From Peromyscus leucopus (Eukaryota; Chordata; Mammalia; Rodentia; Cricetidae): a stretch of DNA of 64,000 bases. Position 1 is the stretch's first letter, and each line of letters starts with the position of its first letter. The stretch lies in contig NC_051068.1 of NCBI RefSeq assembly GCF_004664715.2, positions 55,872,953 through 55,936,952 on the forward strand, read 5' to 3'. The notes under the pieces were generated by a model. That model ran no database searches, was not told the DNA's origin, and saw nothing but the letters and a program-made list of their open reading frames with translations. Below are positions 9,401 to 20,751 of the stretch, in pieces. A program made the position numbers and the translations under genes.

Positions 9401-11074
9401 CTTTGCTTTACTCCCACTCCATCCCACATCACAGACGTTTCATTTTGAAAGTGTTCTGTAGTCCCTTACTTAAATATCCCCTGGCTACCCCATCCATCAG
9501 ACCACCAGATGACCCAGGAAGTGTGCACAGGTCAGATTGATACTGGGTCCCCAGGGACCCACTGTGACTAAGGCAATGTGAGCCTCAGAATCCACTAAGA
9601 GAAAGATGCAGGGAATGAAATTTCAGAAATGATTGCGGGTTGTAGGTTCTGAGTATTTGGGGTTTTCTGACGACATGAAGCCATGCTGCTCGCTAACAGT
9701 CAATCATATCTCCCAGTTTTATCACACAAAATCCAGCTGAGATTTTAGAGTGTCTGAAGAGACATGAAGAGGGAAGGCAGAGCTAGGAGTCAGTTAATAT
9801 TGAAAAACATGGGTTCCTTTTCCGCCAAGGCCACTAAGAACTCTAAACTTGAGCCAGTCACTTCAATGCCCTGGTCCTTTTTTTTTTTTTTTATCACATA
9901 AAAGGGCTGGTCTGAGTGCCTGCCAAGGACCCTTTCAGTCACAGCAATTTATTTCAGTAATAATATAATGGTTCTCTAACCAACCTGAAAAAGGGGCTAG
10001 CCATAAATAAAAGAAAGAACAGAAGCTGTGCCCAGTGGGTAAGAGGATTGTACCAGCGGGGGATTTGGGCAGAGGGAAAGTGGTTTACAGAGCTGACAGC
10101 CAGGTAGAAGGAGGCGGTGGGGGGCAAAGCCCCTGCCACTTCAATGCAGGATTTACACCAAAGTGTGGAAACGGGAATCCTGTCCAAACAGTGGTATTTC
10201 GCCTGGTACATACAATAAATTCAAATCAGATAAGAGCATTTTCTCAGAAACCTAAAATCCCATATACATGTCAAAATTGCCTCCCTGGGTAGCATTGCAT
10301 GTGTGGGTTTTGTTGTTGTTTTGCTCTTTTTCTCTTCTTTCGTAAGGTTAAAGTGCGACTAAAAAATTCCAGCTAATTTTAAGAAAAAAATAAAATTGAC
10401 TTCCTGTAGTTTCCTATGTGGTTTAGGATATCCTTTTTTAAAATGTCATCTTTTGGGCGATGACTTTTTCACTTAATCCCAGTGAATGCCACCACATCAG
10501 CAACCGCCGAGGACAGCCTTTTGTGTGGGGCATCAGCCCTGGGAAAGTTTAGTACTTGGAAGGTTGTATGGGGGACACTGAATACATTCCTTAGGCTTTG
10601 TGGATGAGAAAGACAGACAGACAGACAGACAAACATTCACACAACACACATCGTTCTCATTGAGACGTTTGCTTGCTTGTTTGTTTGTTTTGCGTCAAGG
10701 CATCCAAATGGGCCTAAGCTGGGAGTGTTTGACACAGAAGAAAGCCCATCAGACAGCGAGCAGGAGAGCTGAGAGTTGGCTCAACATGTCTGCAATCTCA
10801 AACTAAAGCTGTCCGGATGGGTCAGAGCTTTACGGTAACGTGTTTACGTCATTCAGGTGGTACGCTTTGTCCTTACCATCCTGCACTTACAGTTTAAGGG
10901 GGGGGAAAAACAGAATTCAAATGTGAATTCCTTGTTCTGTGGCACCTTGTTGAAACTATCAGGACCCGTTCAATCCTGCTGCTTGGAATTCTGCATAAAA
11001 AGGTCAGGAAAGTCCCAGGGAAGGGAAGTGCAGGTCATGGTTAGGAAGCAGAGAACTCCAGGTAGAGTACCAAA
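9401..11074. other. No gene; single-copy with one MIR-like relic
   Basis: No coding support. At about 9835-9945 the words 'gagccagtcacttcaatgcc' and 'aaagggctggtctgagtgcc' recall a MIR on the plus strand, broken by a T run (9880-9893). Confidence 0.45.
10608..10632 (+). repeat. (GACA)n short microsatellite
   Basis: Five GACA units, followed at 10668-10690 by TTGC/TTGT repeats. Confidence 0.9.
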
Positions 11075-11215
11075 GCTGGATGCTGTTCCCGGGCTCCGCT
11101 ACCAACTACCTCTCTCAGTGTAGACAAATCAGCTTGTTCTCAGAGCCTCAGTGTTCTCATTTGTGAGCTGTGGGTAACTGGATCAAACGAATGAAATCCT
11201 GTGATCACCACTGTC
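11075..11215 (+). repeat. MIR SINE relic
   Basis: 'tagacaaatcagcttgttct', 'gagcctcagtgttctcattt' and 'gagctgtgggtaactggatc' follow the MIR core order (accuracy of call judged by eye). Ancient, mammal-wide. Confidence 0.65.
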
Positions 11216-14210
11216 AGGTTCTGCTGCACATCCTGTGCCAATAAAGCCTCAGAGCAAGTTATCAAATGCTCTCACGTAACAGGAAACAGCACTTCATTAA
11301 AAGCACCCCTCCCTGGAGCCTGAGTGAGCCTGAAAAGCCCAAACACCCAGTGTTTTATGCATCCAGTTGATCACAATTTATTCACAGAATATCTTTTTTG
11401 ACATTTAAGAAAGGTCAAAATTCTCTAGTGCTTAATAGGAATGTTAATGTCCTTTGAAATGGTATGGCCACTTGGTTATGTAGAATCCTTCAAAGGTTCC
11501 TGGGACTGTAAAGTGAATGACAATGACCTTGCACATCTGCTTTGCTCTTATCCAGAGAGCTAAGATAGGGGAAGGCAACAGTGCTATTAATCTTCAAGAA
11601 ACGTGTGGAGTTGCTGTTAGTAACGCAGCAAATGCTCACTTCGCAGCTTCCTTACCTGTCTATGAGTGTACTGGTACCCAATTTTATTACACTGAAAGAT
11701 TTATGTGCAGCATTCCACTGTTCTGCTCAGGTGGGAAGATGCAGAATTGTAATTATAATGAACATCAGCCAGCATGCCGCCCGCTTGAAATATAACAAAT
11801 GAAAAAGGCAAACATACGCAATTAGACTTTTGAGTGTACTCAGTGTGCACTGAGATAATGCACATTTTTGCTGCTAGGAGTTCTGTGGTTTTATTTTGAA
11901 AAGAACAATTATGTAGCCTCTTTACCCAGCATCCAATTTGTTCCACTCAGGAGTATAATATGCCTCTTCCAGGTAGAAATTCAGAGAATCAGATCTTAGC
12001 TTTCCACTGATTTGCAGCAAAACAAATGATAAGTAATTTTTCAATTAATAAGTAATAAATAATAAGTAGTCTTTTTTAATCAATATATGTTTGTTTTTCT
12101 TACCTGTTGTTGAATATTTTACTTGAAAGCAAAAAAATAATAATAATTTCAGAAGTCAGGTACATTTTCCACACTCTGAACGCAACAAAAGACCATGGAT
12201 ATTTAGAAGAATGCCTCAGCTCCAATCCCCCATCCACGCTGTTACTTCATAAATAGTAAATGAAAGCCAACAGAGTGTATTACTGCAGAGACCCTGAGAA
12301 GGAATCAATGAAGCAACAAATGAGATACTTAATGCAGATACATAGACGTGAACTTCAGCTTGGTCATTGTTGAGATGCTAGGAATTAAGGCTCTTCCTAC
12401 TCACTTCCGTGAACTTCTTACCAAGATGAAAGAATTTAACATGGAGACTATTTCCCCAGGAAACACATGTTCAAGTTGAAAGACAGTGCACTGAACCAAC
12501 AACTTCTGGTCCAGGTGCATCTAAGGACTGCTAAGTTCCTGACACGGAGCTGTTAGCCACATGACAAAGCCTTCCTCCTTACATCCACCTAGATGGTTAA
12601 CCAGATGCCATCTTAGTAAATGTTCAACATAAACACCCAGGATGCTCGGCCACAGCCTCTTCAGGCAGTTGAGATACAAGAAACACAGACTGATAGCCTA
12701 GTCTAGAAATTAGGAACCAAAGGCTTTGGATCAGGACTTCCGGGATTGTTCTTTCTTTCTTTCTCTTTCTAAGAATAAAAACAAAGGGAAATGTGGAGTG
12801 GCATCAAGCTACTGTAGATACTGATGGCTCTCACACAGTATTCTCAAAGCTGGACACCGACAGATATCAGAAGAAACCGTTGACCCAAGCATGCATTTCC
12901 ATAGTAACTGACTCTCACATTAGTGTTAGAGTTCTTTCTGTTTCCACCTCCAGCATTGAAGTGATTTTACAGTAGTCGACCACTTTATTTGAAATATAGA
13001 TCTATCTACAAAACCCACAAGGCTTAGAAAGAAGAAAAGCATTTAAAGGAAGGTAGGTGATCCATAGTGTTGAAGAAATGAGTCCAGTTGATTTTTTTTA
13101 TTTATTTATTTTTTGGCCAGAAGTCTCTTAACTGGTTTCTTGTATTTTTTCTTTCCCTCCAAACAAGATATTAAACTCAGTTAAATGGAACAGAGTAATG
13201 GCTCCCAAGTCTCCTGGAAACCTTCCTGTTATAGTTTTATTAACCTACATTTTTTATTTGAGCCTTTAGGGGAAAATGTGATTCAAACAGAGTCCATGAA
13301 CGACCTGAGTTCAGAACCATTGTGGGTAAATGAGTTGTGCTCCTTATCTCAGAGATCTGACCCCCAGAACTTGCACGGCAATCCACACCCCACAGGGGCT
13401 CCTGACAGTCCCCAAGGCCCTCCCAGCCACCACCAATATCAACAGGAAACATTGACCTTTTCAACAGTGTTATTCAACTTTTCTTCACAGCCCTCAGCGA
13501 TCCTCCACTGCAGTTCTAAGACCCTTCTGTAAAGTAGCCTATTTTTCTCACCCCACTGAATCAAATTGTGAGTGAGACTGTGTGGAAATTTGATGTGTTC
13601 TCATTACTCACATGTCATTTATACTCGGTGTAATTCATACATTGTTCATGAGAGTTTACTAAAGACATTTGGAGAAGGAAAGCCTTTTCCATCCTTAGGA
13701 CCATAGCACAATTTCATTTTTATTGAAAATATTAGGAGTGTTTCCCCTCTTTCCCAACCCCCTCCCCCAATTTCCCCAGCAATAAAAGATAAACAAATGG
13801 AAAACTGGCATCTACTTCTTTCAATAAGCCAGATAATAAATCAAATATTATTTATTATTTACTAACAAAGCAAAATTATCTTGGAGGACCAGGCACTAAG
13901 TAAGTGAGAAAGCTTAAGTGAGTTTCTCCACATCACCAACTGCTATTTGATGCATTAAAGGGGAAGATCCCAAAAGGATCACGTATGCGATCTCAAATAG
14001 CTTATATAGACATCTAAAACTCTCGGGTTAAAATGCCGCCATGCTCCAGCTCTGTCAACACTGGAGTTATAGAACCGATCAAGGAGACTCCCACTAACAA
14101 GAAACGAACACTCATCTAGAGAACCTGGTCCTACTGATAGGAGTTATATAACAAGGCAATTAAGACTCAAAATGGGGTAAAAATGGTAGGTAACGTTGAT
14201 GCAAATACAA
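11216..14210. other. No gene; long single-copy stretch
   Basis: About 3 kb with no recognisable rodent repeat. The longest frame (13185-13532, plus) has no recognised domain, no splice context and ordinary composition, so I do not call it. Small AT-rich runs occur at 12026-12075 and 13087-13110. Confidence 0.5.
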
Positions 14211-14400
14211 TGTTGAGGAGTGTCCTAAGTATTTTGCAGGTATTAGCTCTTTAAGTTTCAAAGCCCAATAGCGATGTACAGTTACAAATCCTAATCTACA
14301 GGAGCAGAACTAAGGAAAAAGAAAGATTGAATTACTTGGCCAGATTGGCACCTTTGAGGGTCAGAGGTCTCAGATTCTGTAATCTGGCTCTTGACCCTGT
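14211..14400 (-). repeat. MIR SINE relic
   Basis: Reverse MIR pattern: 'gtcctaagtattttgcaggt', 'gaattacttggccagattgg', 'gtcagaggtctcagattctg' and 'tctggctcttgaccctgtgg'. Confidence 0.65.
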
Positions 14401-16077
14401 GGCCTGACAGTCAGCAGTACTGCTCAGCAAGAGCACACGTTGGAGAGGTGGCCTCCTGACCAGCTTCCGTCAGTGGCGTGTGACGAACTGTGATGTGTAA
14501 CTTCCAATGAAGACTCTGGGACCCAAGCTGCAAACATCTGCTGACATGATTGTAGGTAGTATCCATAAAAATGTCCGTGGACAGCTTCCACCCCTGAAGG
14601 GTCACATGGCTATGGGATAATATTCTCAGTGAAAGCTTAGGTGTATGGGACATTGCCCTTCAACAATGGGCAATCAAACGCTTCTGAGGGTAATAATAAG
14701 CCTCTTGAAGTTGGGATTATTTATTACATCTACAAAATTTACCTGTCCTGACAAATACATACTGTTCACACACCAAGAGTCAGTGTATGGTCAGCAGATA
14801 CAGGTTTGGAGGAGGACTCAGAATGAGTATAATTTATCCAGGTAAACATGGAAAAATAGGAAGAAAAAAGAAAAAAGTAAAGAAAGGTGTAATGTCTTTG
14901 AGAACTTAAAGTGACTGAGAAAAGTACAGATTTCTTTAAGGATAAAAATCATAAGACATGTAATTATTCACACAAAGTTTGGTGTGTTTAAAGGCTGACT
15001 TTTCTCTATAGTCAATTATTAAAGTCACAGTAATAAAAAGTTCTAAATGACTTGTTATCTTTCGTATTTAAGGGCATCAAAGAATCTATTTCTTTGAAAA
15101 AGTATTGGGGGCTTAATTGGGTCCCGTCATAAAAATCACATAAAATCCTTGGGCCAGGGTGATTCTGCGCGGTTATACAGGCCGTTAGTGGCTGAGGTCA
15201 CCTAGCTAGGTCTCCTGATTCATGGTTCATTCATACTCTCTGTACAATGAACCTTCTCATTGTACTTTTGAATTATATTCTAAATTTGCAGGTAGGCAGG
15301 AGAAGTCCAGTGGCATATTACTGAAGGATAGCGTCATATACTATTAAAACTGTCAGATTTCTCAATAACTAATCACCTGGGATTCTGAGCTATGGAATGA
15401 TTCCCTGAGGAAAGCCTTTCACAAATTTGCCTCATATCATGTGCCAGGTAGCAGAATTATAAAATGGCGTTCATTTGATTCCAAATTTCAGGTACTCCTT
15501 ATACCTCTTCATAAACAGCCTTTATAAAGTAGAGTGGCTATTCATTTTTCACTGCTCTTTCTCAGTGACTAGCAATCCTCTATGAATTATTTAGAAAACT
15601 TCGCCCAGGTAAACCATCTCTAAACAAACATTGCTCTGAAATGGGGTCACTGGTGGCAAATTGCCTTGGAAAGCTGTGCTAGGCATGTGTGTTTACGTCA
15701 AAAGGGCAGGTGTGGTACAGGCGTAAGCAAAGCAGCCAGGCCTATTCTGCACTGAACCCAGAGGCAGAAAGTTGTGTTGAAATTCAAGTTAGGGTCAGGA
15801 TCTGGAATCCATCTCAAACTCCCTCACGCGCAGATCCAGCCTTGAATTGCCTGTCCTCTGCTCCTGCTCTCTTGTAGGATTGGAGAATTGATGAGATATT
15901 GATGGAGGTCCTGCACAAGGAAGAAAAATGTCCCTCAAAAGTGTGGTGAAAATTGCTAGGAATATAGAGATTCTCCCCCCATGGACTCCTTCGAGCTATC
16001 ACTTATACTCCTAGAAAACTGTTCCGATTCCTATTCTCTGCGCATACTGCCTTCAGTAATATTAGTCTGCCTTCCTT
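14401..16077. other. No gene; single-copy
   Basis: AT-rich, low repeat content, no coding support. The segment 14850-15115 is poor in any recognised repeat and rich in TAAT/ATTA words. Confidence 0.45.
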
Positions 16078-16078
16078 C

Positions 16079-16080
<2 letters not shown>

Positions 16081-16135
<55 letters not shown>

Positions 16136-16184
16136 CACACACACACACACACACAAACACAAACACACACACACACACACACAC
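16081..16184 (+). repeat. Compound (CT)n(AC)n microsatellite
   Basis: About 26 CT units (16081-16133) run directly into about 25 AC units (16134-16184) with two CAAACA interruptions. Confidence 0.97.
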
Positions 16185-16585
16185 CCCTTTTGCCTATCAC
16201 AAAACAATTGTTCTCAATCACGTCTCTCACAAATGCTTCTTTGAACATTTTGATATGCCCATCTGGTCAGGCAGTGTGTTGGAACGCCCATTCAGTTAAT
16301 TTCCCATCGGTCTGACAGAGTCTCCTGGGTTTCAGCCGACTTTCTTCTCAGTCAGCAGTCCCTCACACATGCATGAGCACTGGCCAGAGACATGAGCTGT
16401 GACTGCAGCCCACACTGAAAAGCCTTCAGCTCTTCGTGGGAGTAGGCTTTGTGTCTGTCAGCAGATAGAAAATGCTTGTGTGTCTGGTGCAGTGGGAATT
16501 GACTCATTTCTGGTCCTTCCTCTTCCTGATTGAGTGGGAAGCACATTGCCACAGGACACAGGTCAAGTCTGTAAATGCCATGTGC

Positions 16586-17065
16586 TGTGGTGATATTTTA
16601 TTTGTGTACCCCAATAAAAGCTTATCTGAAGATCAAAGGAAAAAGCCAGCCACTAGAGTAAACACAGAGGTCAGGCAGTGGTAGCACACGCCTTTAATCC
16701 TAGCATTCAGGAGGCAGAGATCCATCCAGATCTCTGTGAGTTCAAGGCCACACTGGGAACAAAGCCAGACATGGTAGCACGTGCCTTTAATTCCAACACT
16801 GGTTAACCATAAAGGTCTGGAGGTCTGTACAGACAGACAGGAAGTGACAGAGCTGGGCAGAAAGAGGAAATGATGTAGCTGGGCACAGAGAGGAAGTGAG
16901 ATGGCAGGGACAGAAAGGCATATAGGTGTGGGTATACAGGAAGAAGGTCTCTTTGGAGGCTGAGGAGTCAGTGAGGTGAGGTTGGCTGTAGCTTGTCCAG
17001 TTGCTCTGATCTCTCGGTTTTCACACCAATATCTGGCTCCGGGTTTTTTATTAATTCATCTTACA
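16586..17065 (+). mobile_element. Solo LTR, family Y, with exact 6-bp target duplication
   Basis: Starts 'tgtggtgatattttatttgt' and ends 'ttaattcatcttaca' (TG...CA). Exact 'atgtgc' duplications lie at 16580-16585 and 17066-17071. The 480-bp element shares its ends and word order with the LTR at 38586-39046: 'caataaaagcttatctgaag', 'cagccactaga', 'gtgagttcaaggccacactg', 'ggtgaggtt' and 'ggctccgggttttttattaa'. A 6-bp duplication is usual for class II (ERVK-type) endogenous retroviruses. No internal viral region is present, so it is a solo LTR left by recombination. The 5' half carries B1-like segments (see findings). Confidence 0.85.
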
Positions 17066-17071
17066 ATGTGC

Positions 17072-17955
17072 TTCCTTTGCTCACGGCTCAGCAGAGAGAA
17101 GAGAAAGAATAAACCTTCATCAAGCCAGGAATTCTCAGATTTGAGAACGTTTTAGGGGGGACTCTTGTTCACCTGCTTTTTGTTTTTTATCTGCCCTCCT
17201 CCTCCATGGAACTCACCTGTCATCATGAGTTTGCTTGTGATGGTCTCAGCCTGGGCAGCTGGCTCCTGCTTTACAATCAGCAGGGCCCAACCAATGTATC
17301 TTATTGGTACAAGACTGGAAGCCCGAGTGGAAGGAAAGCAGTCGGGGGATTTCCTACCCAGCCCCCCACACTACAGCCTTTTTGGCAAGGGCTATGTCCT
17401 ATGCGTTCTGCTACTCTCCGCGTTTCCTTCTCCCAAGTTCCAGTTCTTACTGAATCAATAATCTGTCCTCTGCAGGCCCACGCAAAACAATTGGCCAGTC
17501 TCTGTTGAGGAGGCTGAGGCCAGATGCCCAGGAAAGATAGGCCTGGGCAGTCATAAAAAGGCCCACACCAAGTGGGGGGTGGGCAATACTGGTTCCAATG
17601 TCTGCGAATCTTAAACCTCCTTGTTAGTCCCCTGGAACTTCTTCTGCTCCCAGCATGCCTTGGTAAGTATTCTTATTAAAAACAAAACAATCCTACATCA
17701 TCGGAGTTGAAAGTTTCTTTTTTTATTGAGACCTAACTAATATAACTTACTTTGCCATTATGCAAATTATAAATGTCATTCAGCAGAAGCTATTGCCAAC
17801 CAATCAACACAAAATAATAAAGCAAGAACAACTTGTCTGTAAGAGATATTTGCATGACAATGTTCACAGGCAGCATGTGGACCTAAGAAACAGAGGGAGA
17901 GGTCCCTCTCTCTGGGGCCCTGCAATATGCGAATAAGGGCCTGCTAGTATTGTGA
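17072..17955. other. No gene; single-copy
   Basis: Two overlapping short frames (17165-17508) have no recognised domain. A 'cataaaaagg' TATA-like word occurs at 17552, without other promoter support. Nothing is called. Confidence 0.45.
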
Positions 17956-18125
17956 TTCACTGATGGATAAAGAAAACATCGCATACACAGACACATATTA
18001 GTGTGTAGTATTCAGCCATAAATAAAAATGAAATGATTTCATATAAAATGGGTGAAGCAAGTGATCATATTAAGCAAAATATATGAGTTGAAAAATAAAA
18101 AAATTCTACTTCATAAATGAATGAG
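17956..18125 (+). mobile_element. Old L1 fragment
   Basis: 'actgatggataaagaaaaca', 'tagtattcagccataaataa' and 'aaaatgaaatgatttcatat' match the conserved end of L1 ORF2 (the 'ATTCAGCCATAAA' block). Heavily diverged. Confidence 0.75.
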
Positions 18126-18209
18126 ATTTTAGTTTAAATATTTTTCACTTAACTATTATGTTTTTATCTGGTTATAAAATGAATTATCAGTATACTTCAA
18201 AGACATTTG

Positions 18210-18315
18210 TGTACTAGGCATGGTGGCATATACCTGCCAGCACTCTGGAGGCTGAGGTGAGATCACAAAATTTGAAGCCAGCTTGGGCTACCAGACTCTA
18301 CCTCAAAAACTATAC
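18210..18315 (+). mobile_element. B1-type SINE (old, PB1-like)
   Basis: 'aggcatggtggcatatacct', 'cactctggaggctgaggtga', 'gaagccagcttgggctacca' and 'ctacctcaaaaac'. Diverged, followed by the GATA/GGTA microsatellite in the tail position. Confidence 0.8.
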
Positions 18316-18316
18316 A

Positions 18317-18356
18317 TAGATAGATAGACAGGTAGGTAGGTAGGTAGGTAGGTAGG

Positions 18357-18402
<46 letters not shown>
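18317..18402 (+). repeat. (GATA)n(GGTA)n(GATA)n microsatellite
   Basis: A short GATA block, seven GGTA units (18331-18358) and about eleven GATA units to 18402. Confidence 0.96.
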
Positions 18403-18404
<2 letters not shown>

Positions 18405-18464
18405 GTATATGAGTGTGTGAAAATCTATTTATTTACATATATTTTGTTTTGCTTTTTTATTGTT

Positions 18465-18582
18465 GTTGCTGCTTTGAGATGGGGTCTCCCTATGTATGCC
18501 AGGCTAGCCTCAAACTTGACATCCTCCTGCCTCAGCCTGCCAGGTGCTAGGATTGCAAGCATACTACCACATCCAGCCTTAT
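18465..18582 (-). mobile_element. B1-type SINE (old)
   Basis: Reverse B1 words: 'gagatggggtctccctatgt', 'ggctagcctcaaacttgaca', 'cctcctgcctcagcctgcca' and 'tgctaggattgcaagcatac'. Confidence 0.82.
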
Positions 18583-18619
18583 TTCATTCTGCCTTTATTG
18601 GCTTGTATTAATTATACAT

Positions 18620-19010
18620 ATTAATAAGTATCTATATATTTCTACACATGCACACACTATGCATTGGTTAAATACACATCCCCTTTACCTACCCTACCTT
18701 CCCTACTTCTACGATTACTATTTTACATTCAAATGGACATACTTTACCTTCTACGTATGAAAGAGAATGGATAGTAATGGTCTTTCTGTGTTCACACATC
18801 ATTTCAACCTTCAGTTCAATACATTTTTTCTCAACAGACAGGGATACTTCTTCACAACTAAATAATAGACCATTGTGTATAGGTACCACATTTTCTTTAT
18901 CCATTCATGCATTGATGGACACCTGGGTTGTTTTAGCTGTTATGAACAATGCTGCAGTCAACATGAGCTTGCAAGTATTTGCATAGTGTACTGATTTTCT
19001 TCTTTATTAA
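18620..19010 (-). mobile_element. Old L1 fragment
   Basis: Plus-strand words 'accattgtgtataggtacca', 'ttatccattcatgcattgat', 'ggacacctgggttgttttag' and 'atgaacaatgctgcagtcaa' are the reverse complement of the end of L1 ORF2. The 18620-18830 part fits L1 3' sequence more loosely. Confidence 0.8.
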
Positions 19011-19027
19011 TACCAAAGTGATTTAAA

Positions 19028-19192
19028 TGGAAATGGTCTCCATCCACTCATATATTTGAATAATTAATCCTCTGTTGGTGGAACTGTTTGGGAAGGATTA
19101 GGAGGTGTGGCCTTGTTGGAGAAAGTGTATCACTGAGGGCAGGTTTTGGGGGTTTAAAGACTCCACACAAAGAGCACCATCATTCCCGGTCT

Positions 19193-19267
<75 letters not shown>

Positions 19268-19472
19268 CCTACTTCTAGATCAAGATGTGAGCTATTAGAT
19301 ACTATTCCAGCACCATGCCTGCCTGCCCACCTACCTGATTCCATGCTCCCTGCCATGATGGGTCATGAACTCTAACCCTCTGAAACTATAAACCCCAAAC
19401 CAATGCTTACTTTTATAAGTTGCCTTGGTCATAATAGTATTTTATCACAACAATAGAAAAGCATCTAACACA
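19028..19472 (+). mobile_element. URR1 hAT element
   Basis: 'ctcatatatttgaataatta', 'aggattaggaggtgtggcct', 'tgttggagaaagtgtatcac', a central (TC)n, 'tagatcaagatgtgagctat' and 'taagttgccttggtcataat', ending near 'caatagaaaagcatctaaca'. Whole-length order is kept. Confidence 0.87.
19190..19263 (+). repeat. (TC)n microsatellite
   Basis: 74-base uninterrupted pyrimidine run inside URR1, mostly TC dinucleotides. Confidence 0.97.
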
Positions 19473-19859
19473 AACACATACAGACATGGGAAATCTGGAT
19501 TGTGTGCTAGATGCTAACCTGTGGAAAAGCATGCATTTGCTATTCATCTTTCTTTTGTCTGACCCATACACACTGCATCTAAACCCTCTACTGTATGAAG
19601 AAGGCTTGATCATTCAGGTCCCACTCAAGACATTCAAAGTTTTGTTTTGTTTTTTAACAAACTTAATTCACCTTATTTATTTATTTACTTTTGTACAAGA
19701 GCCTGTGTCCTCCAAACAGAAACTCTGGTATGGGTTTTCACAGATGGTCAGTAAATTCCTGATAAAGACACTTGGCAAACACAGTCTTTACTTATTTAAG
19801 CCTTGGAGATGTGAGGAAGACAGTCTCTTAGCACCACCTTTGACTCACTTTCGGAGGCT

Positions 19860-20160
19860 TCAGAGGTGGGAGCAGCCTGGACTCCTGAAGAGGTGGCAAT
19901 GTCTGGGGTCGCCGCGGTGATGAAGGGTCCTGTCCAAGATGGAGTGGCTACAGCACCCTCCAGGACTGGAAAAACCAAGCTGGAAATGTCACGAAAAGAT
20001 CTCATCAAGTTTGCCAAGAAGCAAATGATGCTACCAAAAGTAAAGCAAGTTGTACAGAATTAGACAAAGTAATTGAAGAACTCAAATCAAAGCCTGTTGT
20101 GGGAAGAACTGGGGCTCTTATTAAGGCCCTAAGTAACGGACGCTGGAGCTTGGTGTGGAG
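19860..20160 (+). pseudogene. GCC2: GCC2 5' coding-region fragment, processed-type
   Basis: GCC2 (GCC185) is a long coiled-coil golgin of the trans-Golgi network. Here only its amino-terminal region can be seen: about 19932-20065 reads VQDGVAT...TGK.KLEMSRKDLIKFAKKQMML, then after a frameshift near 20045-20055 CTELDKVIEELKSKP and IKAL. These match the known start of GCC2 (VQDGVA, KEDLIKFAKKQMML, CTELEKEIEEL.SKP) as I remember it. No introns separate parts that I expect to lie in different exons. A short extra amino-terminal part, MSGVAAVMKGP, precedes it. The fragment is broken by frameshifts and ends in unrelated sequence. Confidence 0.7.
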
Positions 20161-20383
20161 CTTGGTGTGGCGGGACACGACAGCAGTCAAAGAACTCAGG
20201 AGGCAGAGCCACTGTCGATAAAGTTCTGAAAATATGCTGCAGTTGCCTGTTGCTGTTCCAGATGAAAACCACACCAGGGGCCGAGACGGTCTTCAGGGAA
20301 GCAAGAGGAACCTACAATGAAAGGACTCGGAAATGTCGTCCCTTGAGCTCACACATGTTGTACCACACACCTTCAATCCAGCC

Positions 20384-20751
20384 TGCTGTGGGGTTGTCTT
20401 TCTGCATGCTATAAATATATGTTGCTCCCATTGGTTAAGAAAAAACGCTGCTTTGACCTATGTTAAGGCAGGATAAGAGCCAGGCAGGAAATCCAAGCAG
20501 ACAGAGAGGAAGAAGAAAGGTAGAGTCAGAGCAGAAGCCATCCAGCTGCCCAAGGAACAAGATGCCAACAGACCGGTAATGCCACGGCCATGTGGCAAAA
20601 TACAGATTAATAGAAATTGGCTAATTCAAGATGTCAGAGCTAGCTAGCAATAAGCCCGAGCCATAGACCCAATAGTTTGTCATTAATATAAGCCTCTATG
20701 TGTTTACTGGGACCAAGCAGCTGGGGGGACACAGGAAAACTTCTGGTTACA
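20384..20751 (+). mobile_element. LTR, family X, plus orientation
   Basis: Starts 'tgctgtggggttgtctttct' and ends 'aacttctggttaca' (TG...CA). Internal words 'ggcaggaaatccaagcagac', 'gaggaagaagaaaggtagag', 'ccacggccatgtggcaaaat', 'gattaatagaaattggctaa' and 'ataagcctctatgtgtttac' are the reverse complement of the LTR at 6865-7209. The last bases abut RPS2 sequence at 20752. No internal retroviral genes are recognised next to it. Confidence 0.7.

Larger units (their letters stand above)
19787..20751. other. Insertion inside the RPS2 pseudogene (GCC2-like fragment plus LTR)
   Basis: RPS2 sequence stops at 'acagtc' (19781-19786) and resumes at 'acagtc' (20752-20757), so the 965 bp between are foreign. 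They comprise an unknown leader (19787-19859), a GCC2-like coding fragment (about 19860-20160), an unassigned part (20160-20383) and a family X LTR (20384-20751). The 6-bp repeat at the two ends fits an ERVK-type integration, yet only the right end has LTR sequence. The two pieces may also have arrived separately. Confidence 0.6.

Noticed and set aside
8782..9432. 216-codon open frame on the minus strand, Gly/Trp/Ser-rich and repetitive
   Set aside because: It lies on the minisatellite. Unit lengths near 54 bp keep frames open on both strands, and there is no gene context.
13185..13532. 115-codon open frame on the plus strand
   Set aside because: Ordinary composition, no recognised motif, and no neighbouring exons.
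17540..17640. Possible promoter with TATA-like 'cataaaaagg'
   Set aside because: A single weak word with no initiator, no CpG enrichment and no downstream exon.
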